Assembly: GCA_035456105.1 (NCBI GenBank)
Contig: DATIDV010000025.1
Location: 62,001 to 126,000 of the forward strand
Length of the DNA: 64,000 bases
Source of the DNA: Viridibacterium sp035456105
GTDB taxonomy: Bacteria; Pseudomonadota; Gammaproteobacteria; Burkholderiales; Rhodocyclaceae
Direction of reading: 5' to 3'
Shown here one piece after another: positions 17,789 to 27,094 of this stretch. The position numbers and the translations under genes are program-made. Position 1 is the first letter of the stretch. Each line of letters starts with the position of its first letter. The notes beneath the pieces were generated by a model, which had not been told where the DNA came from, searched no databases, and worked only from the letters and a program-made list of their open reading frames with translations.

Positions 17789-18385
17789 TCATGCAATCTT
17801 CACGAAGCGCATCGAGGCTGAATTCATACAATATCTGAGCCCGGTGGGTTTCGGTCCGTCAGTGAATACATGGCCCAGGTGCGCGTCACAACGCTTGCAA
17901 CTGACGGCGGTACGCAGCATGCCGAATGTACGGTCGCTGATCTCCGTAATGTTCTCTTTGGCGACCGGCTGCCAGAAACTCGGCCAGCCCGTGCCGGAGT
18001 CGAACTTGGTGTCTGATTTGAACAGCGCAGTGTCGCAACACACGCAGCGATACAGCCCCTTTTCGTGGTTGTTCCAGGTGGCGCCGGAGTACGCACGCTC
18101 GGTCCCTTCCTTGCGCGTCACCGTGAACGCAGTGGGGGACAATTGCTGGCGCCACTCGGCTTCTGTCTTGACGACCTTGGCGAGTTTCACGATGGGCTGG
18201 ATCACGCCCGCATCCGTGACCGGTACGATGCTCACCTCGGCGGCCGGTGTGCCCGTCGTTGTATCGGCCGCCGTTGCCTTGCGCAGTGACCAGATTGCCG
18301 CCAGCGCAGCGCCCGAGAAGAGCAGGGCGCGCTTGCGCTGCTGGGGTGTATCTGCCGTCAGAGTTCGTGCGTTGCTTTTACTCAT
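17789..18385 (-). CDS. msrB: Peptide methionine (R)-S-oxide reductase MsrB, exported
   Basis: Repairs methionine-R-sulfoxide. The 198-residue protein has two zinc CxxC pairs (CVCC and CKRC), TGWPSFW, HVFTDGP, and the catalytic Cys186 in RYCMNSASMRF. The N terminus (RKRALLFSGAALAAIW) is a signal-like segment with an Arg pair reminiscent of Tat or of a membrane anchor, pointing to the periplasm. It precedes msrA on the minus strand and is divergent from an AraC-family gene. Confidence 0.92.
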   Translation of the reverse strand: MSKSNARTLTADTPQQRKRALLFSGAALAAIWSLRKATAADTTTGTPAAEVSIVPVTDAGVIQPIVKLAKVVKTEAEWRQQLSPTAFTVTRKEGTERAYSGATWNNHEKGLYRCVCCDTALFKSDTKFDSGTGWPSFWQPVAKENITEISDRTFGMLRTAVSCKRCDAHLGHVFTDGPKPTGLRYCMNSASMRFVKIA

Positions 18386-18595
18386 TGCTGGATTCCTCGT
18401 AGATTCCTTGCCACTCTCTGATGAAGACCGGCGTAACTGCAGAATGCTTACATCGGGCCCTTTTCGATCCTTGCAATAGTGGGCATGCCTTCAATCAGAA
18501 TTCCGGTTCGGGAAATGACCGGGGTTTGCAAAACGGATCAAATGCGGGGTGTCCTGGAAGTGCAATCTATGTCCATGCCAAACAGAGAACCCTCC

Positions 18596-19459
18596 ATGAC
18601 GACAGCAAGCACGGGCAACCCCTCGCAAAAAGCCCTCTGGTTTATCGAGAGCCATTTTGCGGCGGAACTGACGCTGGACGAAATCGCAGATATCGCAGGC
18701 TTGTCACGCTTTCAGATGTCGCGCGCGTTCGCCGCTGCAACCGGTCTGCCGATCACGCGTTATTTGCGCGCACGTCGCCTGACGGAAGCAGCACGTGCCC
18801 TGTCACAAGGCGCGCCTGACATCCTCGCGGTCGCACTGGATGCCGGTTACGGCTCTCATGAGGCATTCACGCGGGCCTTCCGCGAACAATTCGGCACCAC
18901 GCCCGAAGCGGTTCGTGCGCAGGCTCATCTGGAAAATATTGCACTCATGGAGCCGATCAAAATGAACCAGACACTCTTGGAACAGAACACCCAACTTGAA
19001 GCGCCTCGCTTCGAAAACAGCAAACCCATGCTCGTTGCCGGGCTTGGTCAACGCTATGACAGTGAAACGAGCGCTGCTATTCCGGCGCAATGGCAACGCT
19101 TCGTGCCATACCTCGAGGCCGGCATTCCGGCTCAGATAGGCAAGGTCGCTTACGGCGTCTGCTGCAACTTCGATGATGCGGACAATTTCGAATACATCAG
19201 CGGCGTCGAAGTCAGCAGTTTTTCAGGCCTGCCTGCAGACTGGAGCCGTTTGCGCATCCCCGAGCAGCGCTACGCGGTATTCACGCATCGCGATCACGTC
19301 TCGACGATTCGCCGTTCCCTCAACACCATCTGGAACAAATGGCTGCCCGAGTCGGGTCTGCAGGCGGCAGATGCGCCTTGCATCGAGCGCTACGGTGAAA
19401 ACTTCGATTCGCGCACGGGGACGGGCGGGTTGGAGATATGGGTGGCAGTAAAGGATTGA
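18596..19459 (+). CDS. AraC-family regulator with GyrI-like effector domain
   Basis: A regulator of about 287 residues. The AraC helix-turn-helix is at the N terminus (LTLDEIADIAGLSRFQMSRA, then AGYGSHEAFTRAFREQFGTT), and a GyrI-like small-molecule-binding domain follows from about residue 130 (PMLVAGLGQRYDSE through GGLEIWVAVKD), the layout of Rob and SoxS-like drug or stress regulators. It is divergent from msrBA across about 200 bases, so it may control that pair. The start is uncertain: an ATG at 18569 has a better ribosome site (GGAAG) and would add nine residues. Confidence 0.86.
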   Translation: MTTASTGNPSQKALWFIESHFAAELTLDEIADIAGLSRFQMSRAFAAATGLPITRYLRARRLTEAARALSQGAPDILAVALDAGYGSHEAFTRAFREQFGTTPEAVRAQAHLENIALMEPIKMNQTLLEQNTQLEAPRFENSKPMLVAGLGQRYDSETSAAIPAQWQRFVPYLEAGIPAQIGKVAYGVCCNFDDADNFEYISGVEVSSFSGLPADWSRLRIPEQRYAVFTHRDHVSTIRRSLNTIWNKWLPESGLQAADAPCIERYGENFDSRTGTGGLEIWVAVKD

Positions 19460-19468
19460 TGTGCTTCT

Positions 19469-19506
19469 GGAGCGTGGCGAACCTGCAGGGGGCGCCACGC
19501 TCCTTT
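19469..19506 (+). terminator. Intrinsic terminator after the AraC-family gene
   Basis: GGAGCGTGGCG (19469-19479) pairs with CGCCACGCTCC (19493-19503), followed by TTT. It separates the regulator from the AlkD-like gene and argues against an upstream start for the latter. Confidence 0.75.
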
Positions 19507-19576
19507 CATGCCGAGCCTGGCGTTTGCTAAGCCTGCCATACAGACCAAACATTCAGACCGAACATTCACGAACGAC

Positions 19577-20275
19577 ATGACAACGAAAAGTAGCGCTCAC
19601 CAGTTCTGCGATAGCACCACTGCAGCGCTTTTACCCCGCGCAGATGCACAGCGCGCTGAAGGCATGCGCGCGTACATGAAAGCGCATTTTGAATTTCTTG
19701 GCATTGCCACACCCGTACGCAGACTCGCCACACGCGAATTGATCCGCAACGCAAGGGGCTTGTCTTCGAAGGCGTTGTGCGGCATAGCTGGCGCACTGTG
19801 GGAGATGCCGCAGCGTGAGTACCAGTACGTTGCCGTTGACCTGTTGGCGCGCCACCACAAAACGCTGGATGCGAGCGCCATTGCTTTCATGCTGGCACTG
19901 GCACGCGACCGGTCATGGTGGGATTCAGTCGATGCGCTGGCCGGTGTTGTGGGCGACGTCGTCCGGCGGCATCTGGCCAGCGACGTGCACGCGCAAGCCT
20001 GCATGGATGCCGCTCTGGAAGATGAAGATCTGTGGGTGCGCCGCATCGCCATGTTGCATCAGCTTGGGTGGCGAGAGTCTGTGGATGTTACGCGGCTGTT
20101 CCGTTACGCGACCGCGCTAGCGCCCGAGCCTGACTTCTTCATTCGAAAGGCCATCGGCTGGGCGCTGCGTGACTTCGCGCGATATGACCCCGAGGGCGTG
20201 CGCGCTTTCCTGCGAGACATGCAGGGAAAACTGTCTTCGCTGAGTTTGCGAGAGGCGGGCAAGCATCTCGGTTGA
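19577..20275 (+). CDS. AlkD-like DNA alkylation repair protein
   Basis: A HEAT-like repeat protein of about 232 residues in the AlkD/AlkC DNA glycosylase superfamily, which excises bulky or cationic alkylated bases. Family blocks visible are YMKAHFEFLGIATPVRR, WEMPQREYQYVAVDLL, SWWDSVDALA, LWVRRIAMLHQLGWRE, and FIRKAIGWALRDFARYDPE. I chose the ATG at 19577 because an upstream ATG at 19508 falls at the foot of the preceding terminator. It converges on the pectate lyase gene. Confidence 0.85.
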   Translation: MTTKSSAHQFCDSTTAALLPRADAQRAEGMRAYMKAHFEFLGIATPVRRLATRELIRNARGLSSKALCGIAGALWEMPQREYQYVAVDLLARHHKTLDASAIAFMLALARDRSWWDSVDALAGVVGDVVRRHLASDVHAQACMDAALEDEDLWVRRIAMLHQLGWRESVDVTRLFRYATALAPEPDFFIRKAIGWALRDFARYDPEGVRAFLRDMQGKLSSLSLREAGKHLG

Positions 20276-20301
20276 TGCATCCACCCTGCAAACGCTTTGA
20301 C

Positions 20302-21762
20302 TTACAGCTTTCCAGTCCCGGCATTCGTCTTCACATATGCCGACACCTCGCTACTCGGCAGCAGCTTCGACACCAACGTCGGCGCCCAGCCCACGTCCTC
20401 CGAAATCTTCTGTGGCTTGCTGGCATTAAAGGCCTTAACGATCTCGACTGGCTGACCGTTGAACAGCGAGCCCTTGTCCACCATCGCGGCGGTATTGCTG
20501 TAGTTGTAGTAATACAGCAGGTCACTTGGAGCGATGCCGTCGCCGACTTCGAAGACATTGTTCTCGGCGAAAAGTCTTGCCGAGGTACCGAGACCGAAGA
20601 CATAGGAGAAGGTGTAGGGCGGGCCCGAGCGCGCGCCGATGAACAGGTTGTTATAGCTGTGCACTTGTCCGTAGCGGATGAGGGGCTGGCGCTGGCGCAG
20701 GTTCTCGAAGACGTTGTGATGGAACGTGACCTTCAGCTTGCCTGCGTCTGCGGGCTGGTTGTCCCCGCCGCCAACGAGAATCGATTTGTCATGGTTGAAG
20801 AAGTGGTTGTTTGAAATCGTGACGAAATTCGATTCGTTGGTGATGTCGAGCAGGCCGTCGTGATGAGCAATCTTCTGTTCGGGCTGGTTGTAGGGGGCGG
20901 CGTAGTTGGGCGGGAAGAGCTTGTCGAGACGCTCGCCATCACTGAAGCTGCAATGGTCGATCCACACGTGTGTCGCGCCCTTGAGCGAGATGTTGTCGTA
21001 CTCGGAATTCCAGCGGCCACCATTGCAGCGATGCGGGCCATGAGGGTCATCAACGAAGCTGTCCTGACAGCCGATGCTATTGGGGCTGGTGCTATAGCTG
21101 TCGCCAGCGTTCCACCACGGGAAGTAGTCGAAGGCGTCTTCAAAGGCGATGTTGCGGATGATGACGTTATCAACGCCCTTGTCCAGGTACAGCGTGCCCT
21201 TGACGATCTTTGCGTCAGCGCCCATGCCGATGATGGTGGTGTTCGACCGAATCAGCACCTGAATGACATTGTGCTGCTTCAGATAGGAGCGCCTTTGCGC
21301 GTCCTGCAATGGACCGTGTGCGGTGGGCGGCTTGCCGCCGACGAGCGCCTGACGGTTCCAGGAATTCGGGTCATAGGCCTTTGTGTATGCCTCGAAGTCA
21401 TAGCCCGGATCGGCATAGTCTTTCGCGAACAGTTCGCGACCCGAGTCGTCGGAGCTGAGATTGATCGTGCCTTGTACGCGGATGATCTTTGCGCTGTTAC
21501 CGGAGCGCTTGATCGCATCGATAAATTGTTTGCGGGTACTGACGGTGTAGATGTCGCCCGCACGCGCTGCGCCGCCGCCGCTTGTGCCTGAACCGTCGGC
21601 AGCCCAGCCGTCGTTGGCGGGCAGGGGCTGGCGGGCAATGTCGTTAGCCGGGAGTTTTGCGAAGGCGGCCTCGTCTGGGCCGTTGGTGGCGCAGCCAGCC
21701 ATGCAGAGCGTCGCGACTAGCGTGAGCTGGAAGCCTGTTGATACGACTGCGTTTGTTCTCAT
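20302..21762 (-). CDS. Polysaccharide lyase family 1 pectate lyase, probable lipoprotein
   Basis: Beta-helix enzyme cleaving polygalacturonate by calcium-assisted beta-elimination. The 486 residues include THVWIDHCSFSDGERLDKLF, DGLLDITNESNFVTISNNHF, SILVGGGD, and the catalytic Arg region VFENLRQRQPLIRYGQVHSY. The N terminus has a hydrophobic segment ending MAGC (C24), a slightly atypical lipobox, so it is probably anchored to the outer membrane rather than freely secreted. No other pectin genes are adjacent. Confidence 0.88.
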   Translation of the reverse strand: MRTNAVVSTGFQLTLVATLCMAGCATNGPDEAAFAKLPANDIARQPLPANDGWAADGSGTSGGGAARAGDIYTVSTRKQFIDAIKRSGNSAKIIRVQGTINLSSDDSGRELFAKDYADPGYDFEAYTKAYDPNSWNRQALVGGKPPTAHGPLQDAQRRSYLKQHNVIQVLIRSNTTIIGMGADAKIVKGTLYLDKGVDNVIIRNIAFEDAFDYFPWWNAGDSYSTSPNSIGCQDSFVDDPHGPHRCNGGRWNSEYDNISLKGATHVWIDHCSFSDGERLDKLFPPNYAAPYNQPEQKIAHHDGLLDITNESNFVTISNNHFFNHDKSILVGGGDNQPADAGKLKVTFHHNVFENLRQRQPLIRYGQVHSYNNLFIGARSGPPYTFSYVFGLGTSARLFAENNVFEVGDGIAPSDLLYYYNYSNTAAMVDKGSLFNGQPVEIVKAFNASKPQKISEDVGWAPTLVSKLLPSSEVSAYVKTNAGTGKL

Positions 21763-21894
21763 CTGTCTCTACCCGTTCTATTCGTGCCGGACCCGCAGCA
21801 TGCCATTCAAACACGCAACAGGCGAACACTGCCTTGCAGAAATCGGGATGTGTCACACGCATGATTGTCGTCGTTCAGGCATCGCAGACAGCAA

Positions 21895-21927
21895 GACGCC
21901 GCAGGGTACAAGTACCTCTGCGGCGTC
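21895..21927 (-). terminator. Long hairpin downstream of the TIGR02647 gene
   Basis: GACGCCGCAG plus GGTAC (21895-21909) pairs with GTACC-TCTGCGGCGTC (21912-21927) with one bulge and a 2-base loop. The T run on the minus strand is short, so termination strength is uncertain. Confidence 0.5.
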
Positions 21928-21982
21928 GGGCAATGAAGTGAGGCGAATCGTGAAACTGGCGCAGCCAGCGCGCCAGGAATGC

Positions 21983-22270
21983 TCAGGAGTACAGCTGTGC
22001 AGTGGAGTTGGGTTCGCGGCCCATCGGTACGCGTGGCTTGGAGGTGAGGATCATCAATAGCGCCTGGGCGTGTTCGGCAGCATCGCGCCCGAGGCCGGTG
22101 AGGTAGCCGCCATCGGGTTGGGTCAGCAGACCCTTCTCGTACAGGCGCTGCGTGGCAGCAATAACAGTGGGATCTGCGTTCTTGTGGATCTTGATTCCCT
22201 GCTGGCTGGTAGCCAGATCGAAACGAATGAGAGTGTTCAGTTCATGGACAAGATCGGCGGTGTAATTCAT
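21983..22270 (-). CDS. TIGR02647 family small protein
   Basis: A 95-residue protein matching, from memory, the TIGR02647 family: DLVHELNTLIRFDLATSQQG, IKIHKNADPTVIAATQRLYE, and GLLTQPDGGYLTGLGRDAAE followed by HAQALL. Family members are small, widespread in beta- and gammaproteobacteria, and uncharacterised; a winged-helix-like DNA-binding fold has been suggested. The last 18 residues extend beyond the usual family length. It is a single gene on the minus strand. Confidence 0.75.
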   Translation of the reverse strand: MNYTADLVHELNTLIRFDLATSQQGIKIHKNADPTVIAATQRLYEKGLLTQPDGGYLTGLGRDAAEHAQALLMILTSKPRVPMGREPNSTAQLYS

Positions 22271-22462
22271 GTGCAGCTCCTCAGTCGTTTTGGCGTGACA
22301 AAGCGTCTCACGAAGGCATCATAGACTTCCTGATCCGTATCAAATCTAACCTGTCTTAATTTGTTTGCAATGTGGGGGTATGCCCTTTTTGTGCTGCGGC
22401 GCAGCGGGATCAGGGCTTGTGCGGCGCAGCGAAAGTACACCGTCCCGCGTCATGGCACTCGG

Positions 22463-23617
22463 TCAGTTGCCTAGCGGGAGTTCTCCCTGTGGTGACTCAT
22501 CGACGGCGGCATCACTCGCGGCAGTCAGCGCGCTGGCGCGCACACCGATCAGTCGCAACTTCTTTTCGAGTGGCACGCGGCGCAGGCATTCGCCAGCCGC
22601 ACGCCGGATCGTTGCAGCGTCTGCCGTGGCGACGGGAAGGGTCAAGTCGCGCGTGACGGCGCGAAAATCTTCATAGCGCAGCTTGATACCGATGGTACGG
22701 CTGACGTAAGCCTTGCGCTGCAGGTCGTCTGCGAGCCGCGTGCACAGCGAGGTGAAGATTTCGCTCAGCGTGGCGCGATCATGACGTGCATGCAGGTCGC
22801 GCTCGAAGGTCGTTTCGCGGCTGATGGATTTCGGCTCGGAGCTGGTAACGACAGGGCGTTCGTCAACGCCGTGCGCGACCTCGACTAGCCATATGGCATA
22901 GCTGCGACCGAAGTGCTCCTGCAGCGTGGCCGCATCTGCTTGCGCCAGTTCTCCAATCGTGTTGATGCCCAGCGCAGTAAGTTTCTCTGTGGCCTTCGGG
23001 CCGATGCCGTTGATCTTGCGCACCGGTAGCGGCCAGATGCGTTGCGGCAGGTCTTCCATGTCGAGGATGGTTATGCCATTCGGCTTTTCAAGATCGGAGC
23101 AGATCTTCGACAGCAGCTTGTTGGGCGTAATGCCGATGGAGCACGACAGGCCGGTTGCGTCGCGCACGGCCTGCTTGATGCGCTCGGCGAGCGGCAGGCT
23201 GTCTTCGTCGATCTCGCTGAGGTCGATGTATATCTCGTCGATGCCGCGGTCTTCAATCTCCGGGGCAATGCTTGCGACCGCCGCCTTGAACAAGCGCGAG
23301 TAATGGCGATAGGCATCAAAGTCGACCGGCAGCAGTACTGCATCCGGTGCGAGCTGCGCGGCCTTCATCATGCCCATTGCAGAGAACACGCCCAACGCAC
23401 GGGCTTCGTAGGTAGAGGTGGTGATCACGCCCCGACCGACATAATCGCGCAGTCGTGAATACTGGCGCGTGCCATCGGCCAGTTGCACCGGCTGCTGATC
23501 GCGCCGCCCGCCAATAACAACCGGCTGGCCGCGCAAATCCGGGTAGCGCAGTAACTCGACGGAGGCATAGAAGGCATCCATGTCGAGGTGTGCAATGCGG
23601 CGCGGCGGGCGGGTCAT
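22463..23617 (-). CDS. dinB: DNA polymerase IV (Y family)
   Basis: Error-prone translesion polymerase, 384 residues. The catalytic carboxylates lie in HLDMDAFYASVE near the N terminus and in IDEIYIDLSE; the thumb HhH is KINGIGPKATEKLTALGI, and a little-finger domain follows (ISRETTFERDL). A segment of about 20 residues (QQPVQLADGTRQYSRLRDYV) lies between VVIGGRR and GVITTSTYEAR, longer than in E. coli DinB as I recall it. The C terminus reads GELPLGN and lacks an obvious canonical beta-clamp peptide, although QGELPL may serve. Confidence 0.93.
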   Translation of the reverse strand: MTRPPRRIAHLDMDAFYASVELLRYPDLRGQPVVIGGRRDQQPVQLADGTRQYSRLRDYVGRGVITTSTYEARALGVFSAMGMMKAAQLAPDAVLLPVDFDAYRHYSRLFKAAVASIAPEIEDRGIDEIYIDLSEIDEDSLPLAERIKQAVRDATGLSCSIGITPNKLLSKICSDLEKPNGITILDMEDLPQRIWPLPVRKINGIGPKATEKLTALGINTIGELAQADAATLQEHFGRSYAIWLVEVAHGVDERPVVTSSEPKSISRETTFERDLHARHDRATLSEIFTSLCTRLADDLQRKAYVSRTIGIKLRYEDFRAVTRDLTLPVATADAATIRRAAGECLRRVPLEKKLRLIGVRASALTAASDAAVDESPQGELPLGN

Positions 23618-23794
23618 GAACTGGAGCGGCGCAGAAACGAGCGCTGAAGTGATGGAGACGCCGTATTGTCGCAGTTTGCCGCGTGAGCCCGAAAATCCGG
23701 CTCCATTTGCTGCTCGTTCAGGGTTTGGAATCTCCTGCGCAGAACGTATTGCGCGGGACTTCCGGAAGATGTCGTGATTCAGCGCCTTCCGGGC

Positions 23795-24037
23795 TCAGTG
23801 CGAGTCGCCCATCAGAACGTTCTCTCCGCTGACTTCGAGAAAAGCGTTAGCCCCCGCTTCCTGGCGAAGACTCACGATGACACTCGTACCGTCATCGGTA
23901 TCCAGCAGCAGGGCGTCTTTCCCGTCCTCGGCGACAATCAGTTTTGCCCTGAGAATGGTCACGCCTTCCAGCTCATGAATCAGGACGGGCGCGCGCGCCG
24001 GTGAAGAATCATGGTCCTGTCTTGATAAGTTCGGCAT
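23795..24037 (-). CDS. Small orphan protein of unknown function
   Basis: An 80-residue acidic protein with alternating hydrophobic blocks (VTILRAKLIVAEDGKDALLL, then GTSVIVSLRQEAGANAFLEV) that look like a small beta-barrel or sheet fold. I recognise no family. A good AGAGG ribosome site precedes the ATG at 24037, which supports translation. It lies upstream of dinB on the same strand but 177 bases away, and is divergent from tex. Confidence 0.5.
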   Translation of the reverse strand: MPNLSRQDHDSSPARAPVLIHELEGVTILRAKLIVAEDGKDALLLDTDDGTSVIVSLRQEAGANAFLEVSGENVLMGDSH

Positions 24038-24172
24038 GTGCTGCACCTCTCTATCTAGCCTCTAAGGGTAATGTAGTCCATAGGAGTGCTGTGCAAGAGG
24101 ATTAACGTGCTTGCTTGAGCGCCGTCGCTTGGGCATAGTCCGCGCCTGTTCTTGCCACGCCTTACTACCTTC

Positions 24173-26494
24173 ATGTTGCCAACCATCGAAAAGCGTCTTG
24201 CCACCGAACTTGGCGCGCAAGTTTCCCAAGTGATAGCCGCAGTAGCCCTGCTGGATGAGGGCGCGACCGTTCCGTTCATTTCGCGTTATCGAAAGGAAGC
24301 CACTGGCGGTCTGGACGACACGCAATTGCGCCTGCTGGAAGAGCGTCTCGCGTATATGCGCGAGCTCGAAGATCGTCGCAGCGCAGTTCTGGACAGCATC
24401 GAAGAGCAGGGCAAGCTCACGCCGGAGTTGCGCAATGACGTTTTGAACGCCGAAACCAAGCAACGCCTGGAAGACTTGTATCTGCCCTTCAAGCAGAAGC
24501 GCCGAACCAAAGCGCAGATTGCGCGCGAGGCCGGTATCGAGCCGCTGGCCGACGCGCTGTTGAGCGATCCTTCGCTAAATCCGGACACACAGGCTGCGCA
24601 GTACATCAATGTCGACGCGGGCTACGCCGATACCAAGGCGGTGCTGGATGGCGCGCGCCAGATCCTGATGGAGCGTTTCGCGGAAAGCGCAACGCTTGTA
24701 GGGGACTTGCGCGAATACGTCGAGTCGCACGGCGTTGTCGTGTCGCGCGTCGCAGCTGACAAAGAGGCAGACAGCGAAGCCAGCAAGTTCCGCGACTACT
24801 TCGATTACCGCGAGAAGCTTGGCAACATTCCTTCGCATCGCACGCTGGCGCTTTTCCGGGGGCGCAATGAAGATGTGCTGCGTGTGAAGCTGGCGCTGGA
24901 TACCGATCCGGAGGACGGCTCGCGCACGCCGGAACCGAATCCCTGCGAGCGTCGCATCATGGCCCATGCCGGCATTCGCGATCAGGGCAGAGCTGCCGAT
25001 CGCTGGCTGGTGGAAACAGCGCGCTGGACCTGGAACGTGAAGCTCCAGGTGCACGTCGAGCTGGACCTCATGGGCGTGTTACGTGACAAGGCCGAGGAAG
25101 AAGGCATTCGCGTCTTCGCCAAGAACCTGAAAGATCTCTTGTTGGCTGCGCCTGCAGGTCCGCGCGCGACGATGGGCCTCGACCCCGGCATCCGCACCGG
25201 CGTGAAAGTCGCGGTCGTCGACGTCACCGGAAAGCTGCTCGACACGGCCACCATCTACCCGCACGAACCGCGCAAGGATTGGGATGGCTCCTTGCATGTC
25301 CTGTCCGCACTTGCCAGCAAACACAATGTGCAGCTGATCGCTATCGGTAATGGCACGGCCAGCCGTGAAACGGACAAGCTTGCTGCCGATCTGATGAAGC
25401 TGCGTCCCGAGCTGGCAATGACGAAAATCGTCGTGTCCGAAGCGGGCGCTTCCGTGTATTCCGCCTCGGCACTCGCCGCCAAGGAATTCCCGCAACTCGA
25501 TGTCAGCTTGCGTGGCGCAGTCTCTATCGCACGCCGCCTGCAAGACCCCCTGGCGGAGCTGGTAAAGATCGACCCGAAATCGATCGGCGTCGGCCAGTAC
25601 CAGCACGATCTGAATCAGGCCCGGCTGGCGCGTTCGCTGGATGCGGTGGTCGAGGACTGCGTGAATGCTGTTGGCGTCGATGTGAACACCGCATCCGCTG
25701 CGCTGCTGACGCGCATCTCGGGCCTCAACACAACGCTCGCGCAGAACATCGTCGAATACCGCGACACCAACGGCGCGTTCGCCAGCCGCCGCGCGCTACG
25801 CAAGGTGCCGAGACTTGGCGACAAGACCTTCGAACAATGCGCAGGCTTCCTGCGTGTGATGAATGGCGACAATCCGCTCGATGCATCTGCTGTGCACCCC
25901 GAGGCCTATCCCGTAGTCGAACGCATCCTCGCTGACGTCAAGAAGAAGGCACGCGAGTTGATGGGCGATTCGGGCCTGATCAAGAGCATCGAACCGACGA
26001 AATACACGGACGAGCGCTTCGGCTTGCCAACCGTGCAGGACATCCTGCGCGAACTGGACAAACCCGGCCGTGATCCACGACCCGAGTTCAAGACAGCGTC
26101 ATTCCGTGAAAGTGTCGAGCAGATCAAGGATCTGCAGCCAGGCATGTTGCTTGAAGGCGTTGTCACCAATGTTACGAACTTCGGCGCTTTCGTCGATATC
26201 GGCGTGCATCAGGACGGGCTCGTCCACGTTTCCGCCATGGCCAACCGCTTCATCAAGGACCCGGCCGAGGTAGTGAAAGCGGGTGATATCGTCAAGGTAA
26301 AAGTCGTCGAAGTGGATGCGGCTCGCAAGCGCATCGCATTGACCATGCGGCTGTCCGACGAAGCCGCGAAACCGGCGCGGTCACCGCAACCAGAACGTAG
26401 AGCAGAGAAGCCGCAGCAAGCGCCGAGACGTGAAGAGAAACCCGTTCTTAACAGCGCTTTTGCTGCAGCATTGGCGAAGGCGACAAAACGCTGA
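24173..26494 (+). CDS. tex: Tex-family S1 RNA-binding transcription accessory protein
   Basis: A 773-residue nucleic-acid-binding protein. Visible are the Tex N-terminal HTH region (VPFISRYRKEATGGLDDTQL), the YqgF/RNase-H-like domain (GLDPGIRTGVKVAVVD, LIAIGNGTASRETDKL), helix-hairpin-helix motifs (AVGVDVNTASAALLTRISGL), and a C-terminal S1 domain (LEGVVTNVTNFGAFVDIGVH). It ends in a Lys/Arg/Pro-rich tail. The TTG at 24152 would add seven residues, but the ATG at 24173 gives MLPTIEKRLATELG, the standard Tex beginning. Confidence 0.95.
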   Translation: MLPTIEKRLATELGAQVSQVIAAVALLDEGATVPFISRYRKEATGGLDDTQLRLLEERLAYMRELEDRRSAVLDSIEEQGKLTPELRNDVLNAETKQRLEDLYLPFKQKRRTKAQIAREAGIEPLADALLSDPSLNPDTQAAQYINVDAGYADTKAVLDGARQILMERFAESATLVGDLREYVESHGVVVSRVAADKEADSEASKFRDYFDYREKLGNIPSHRTLALFRGRNEDVLRVKLALDTDPEDGSRTPEPNPCERRIMAHAGIRDQGRAADRWLVETARWTWNVKLQVHVELDLMGVLRDKAEEEGIRVFAKNLKDLLLAAPAGPRATMGLDPGIRTGVKVAVVDVTGKLLDTATIYPHEPRKDWDGSLHVLSALASKHNVQLIAIGNGTASRETDKLAADLMKLRPELAMTKIVVSEAGASVYSASALAAKEFPQLDVSLRGAVSIARRLQDPLAELVKIDPKSIGVGQYQHDLNQARLARSLDAVVEDCVNAVGVDVNTASAALLTRISGLNTTLAQNIVEYRDTNGAFASRRALRKVPRLGDKTFEQCAGFLRVMNGDNPLDASAVHPEAYPVVERILADVKKKARELMGDSGLIKSIEPTKYTDERFGLPTVQDILRELDKPGRDPRPEFKTASFRESVEQIKDLQPGMLLEGVVTNVTNFGAFVDIGVHQDGLVHVSAMANRFIKDPAEVVKAGDIVKVKVVEVDAARKRIALTMRLSDEAAKPARSPQPERRAEKPQQAPRREEKPVLNSAFAAALAKATKR

Positions 26495-26536
26495 GCGGAG
26501 AAATCACGGGCCGCCCACGGCGACCTGTGACGTGAT

Positions 26537-27094
26537 TTATTGCGTGCTGGAAGAAGCCTGTGGCTTGGGCAATATTCCCAGCCACGCAAAACCCAGCACG
26601 CCCGCTGTCTGCGATGCCAGCAGAATGGACATCTTCGCCGCATTGATCGTTTCCGGGCTCGTCGGAAACGCAAGGTTGGTAATGAAGATGGATATCGTGA
26701 AACCGATGCCACCGAGAAGGCCCGCGCCAAAAATATGCGGCCACGTCAATCCGATGGCAACAGGCACAGTTTCGTTGAGACCGCCAATACGCTCATGAGA
26801 CTTGAGCATGAAGAACCACATCAGCGCACCACCCAGCAGATAGGGCACGAGCGACATGACCCTGAGTTTCCTGGTCATGACGACCAGCACGCCGAAGACC
26901 GCCAAAGCGCCCGCCAGATAAAGCATTGACGGCGTGGCCGCATAGAAGAGGGCGATGAAGACGATCGCACCCAGATCGTCCATCACGGCAACGGCGGCGA
27001 GAAATCCCCTCTGGGATACCGGAACACGATTGCCAAGAAGCGCGAGCACGCCGAGGGCAAACGCAATATCTGTTGCCATGGGAATGCCGACCCC
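26537..27094 (-). pseudogene. nhaA: nhaA, 5'-truncated remnant of a Na+/H+ antiporter gene
   Basis: The frame encodes only the C-terminal part of NhaA: GIPMATDIAFALGVLALLGN, VMDDLGAIVFIALFY, and GLLGGIGFTISIFITNLAF. A complete NhaA has about 390 residues; here about 185 remain, and the N-terminal membrane segments before GIPMATD are missing. Recognisable sequence ends near 27094, and an in-frame TGA lies at 27101-27103. The break is at the edge of the integrase islet. An ATG at 27079 could still start a 180-residue fragment, but an active antiporter is not expected. Confidence 0.82.

Noticed and set aside
26501..26538. Inverted repeat AAATCAC/GTGATTT between tex and the nhaA remnant
   Set aside because: The stem is short and AT-rich with a 24-base loop; too weak to call a terminator.
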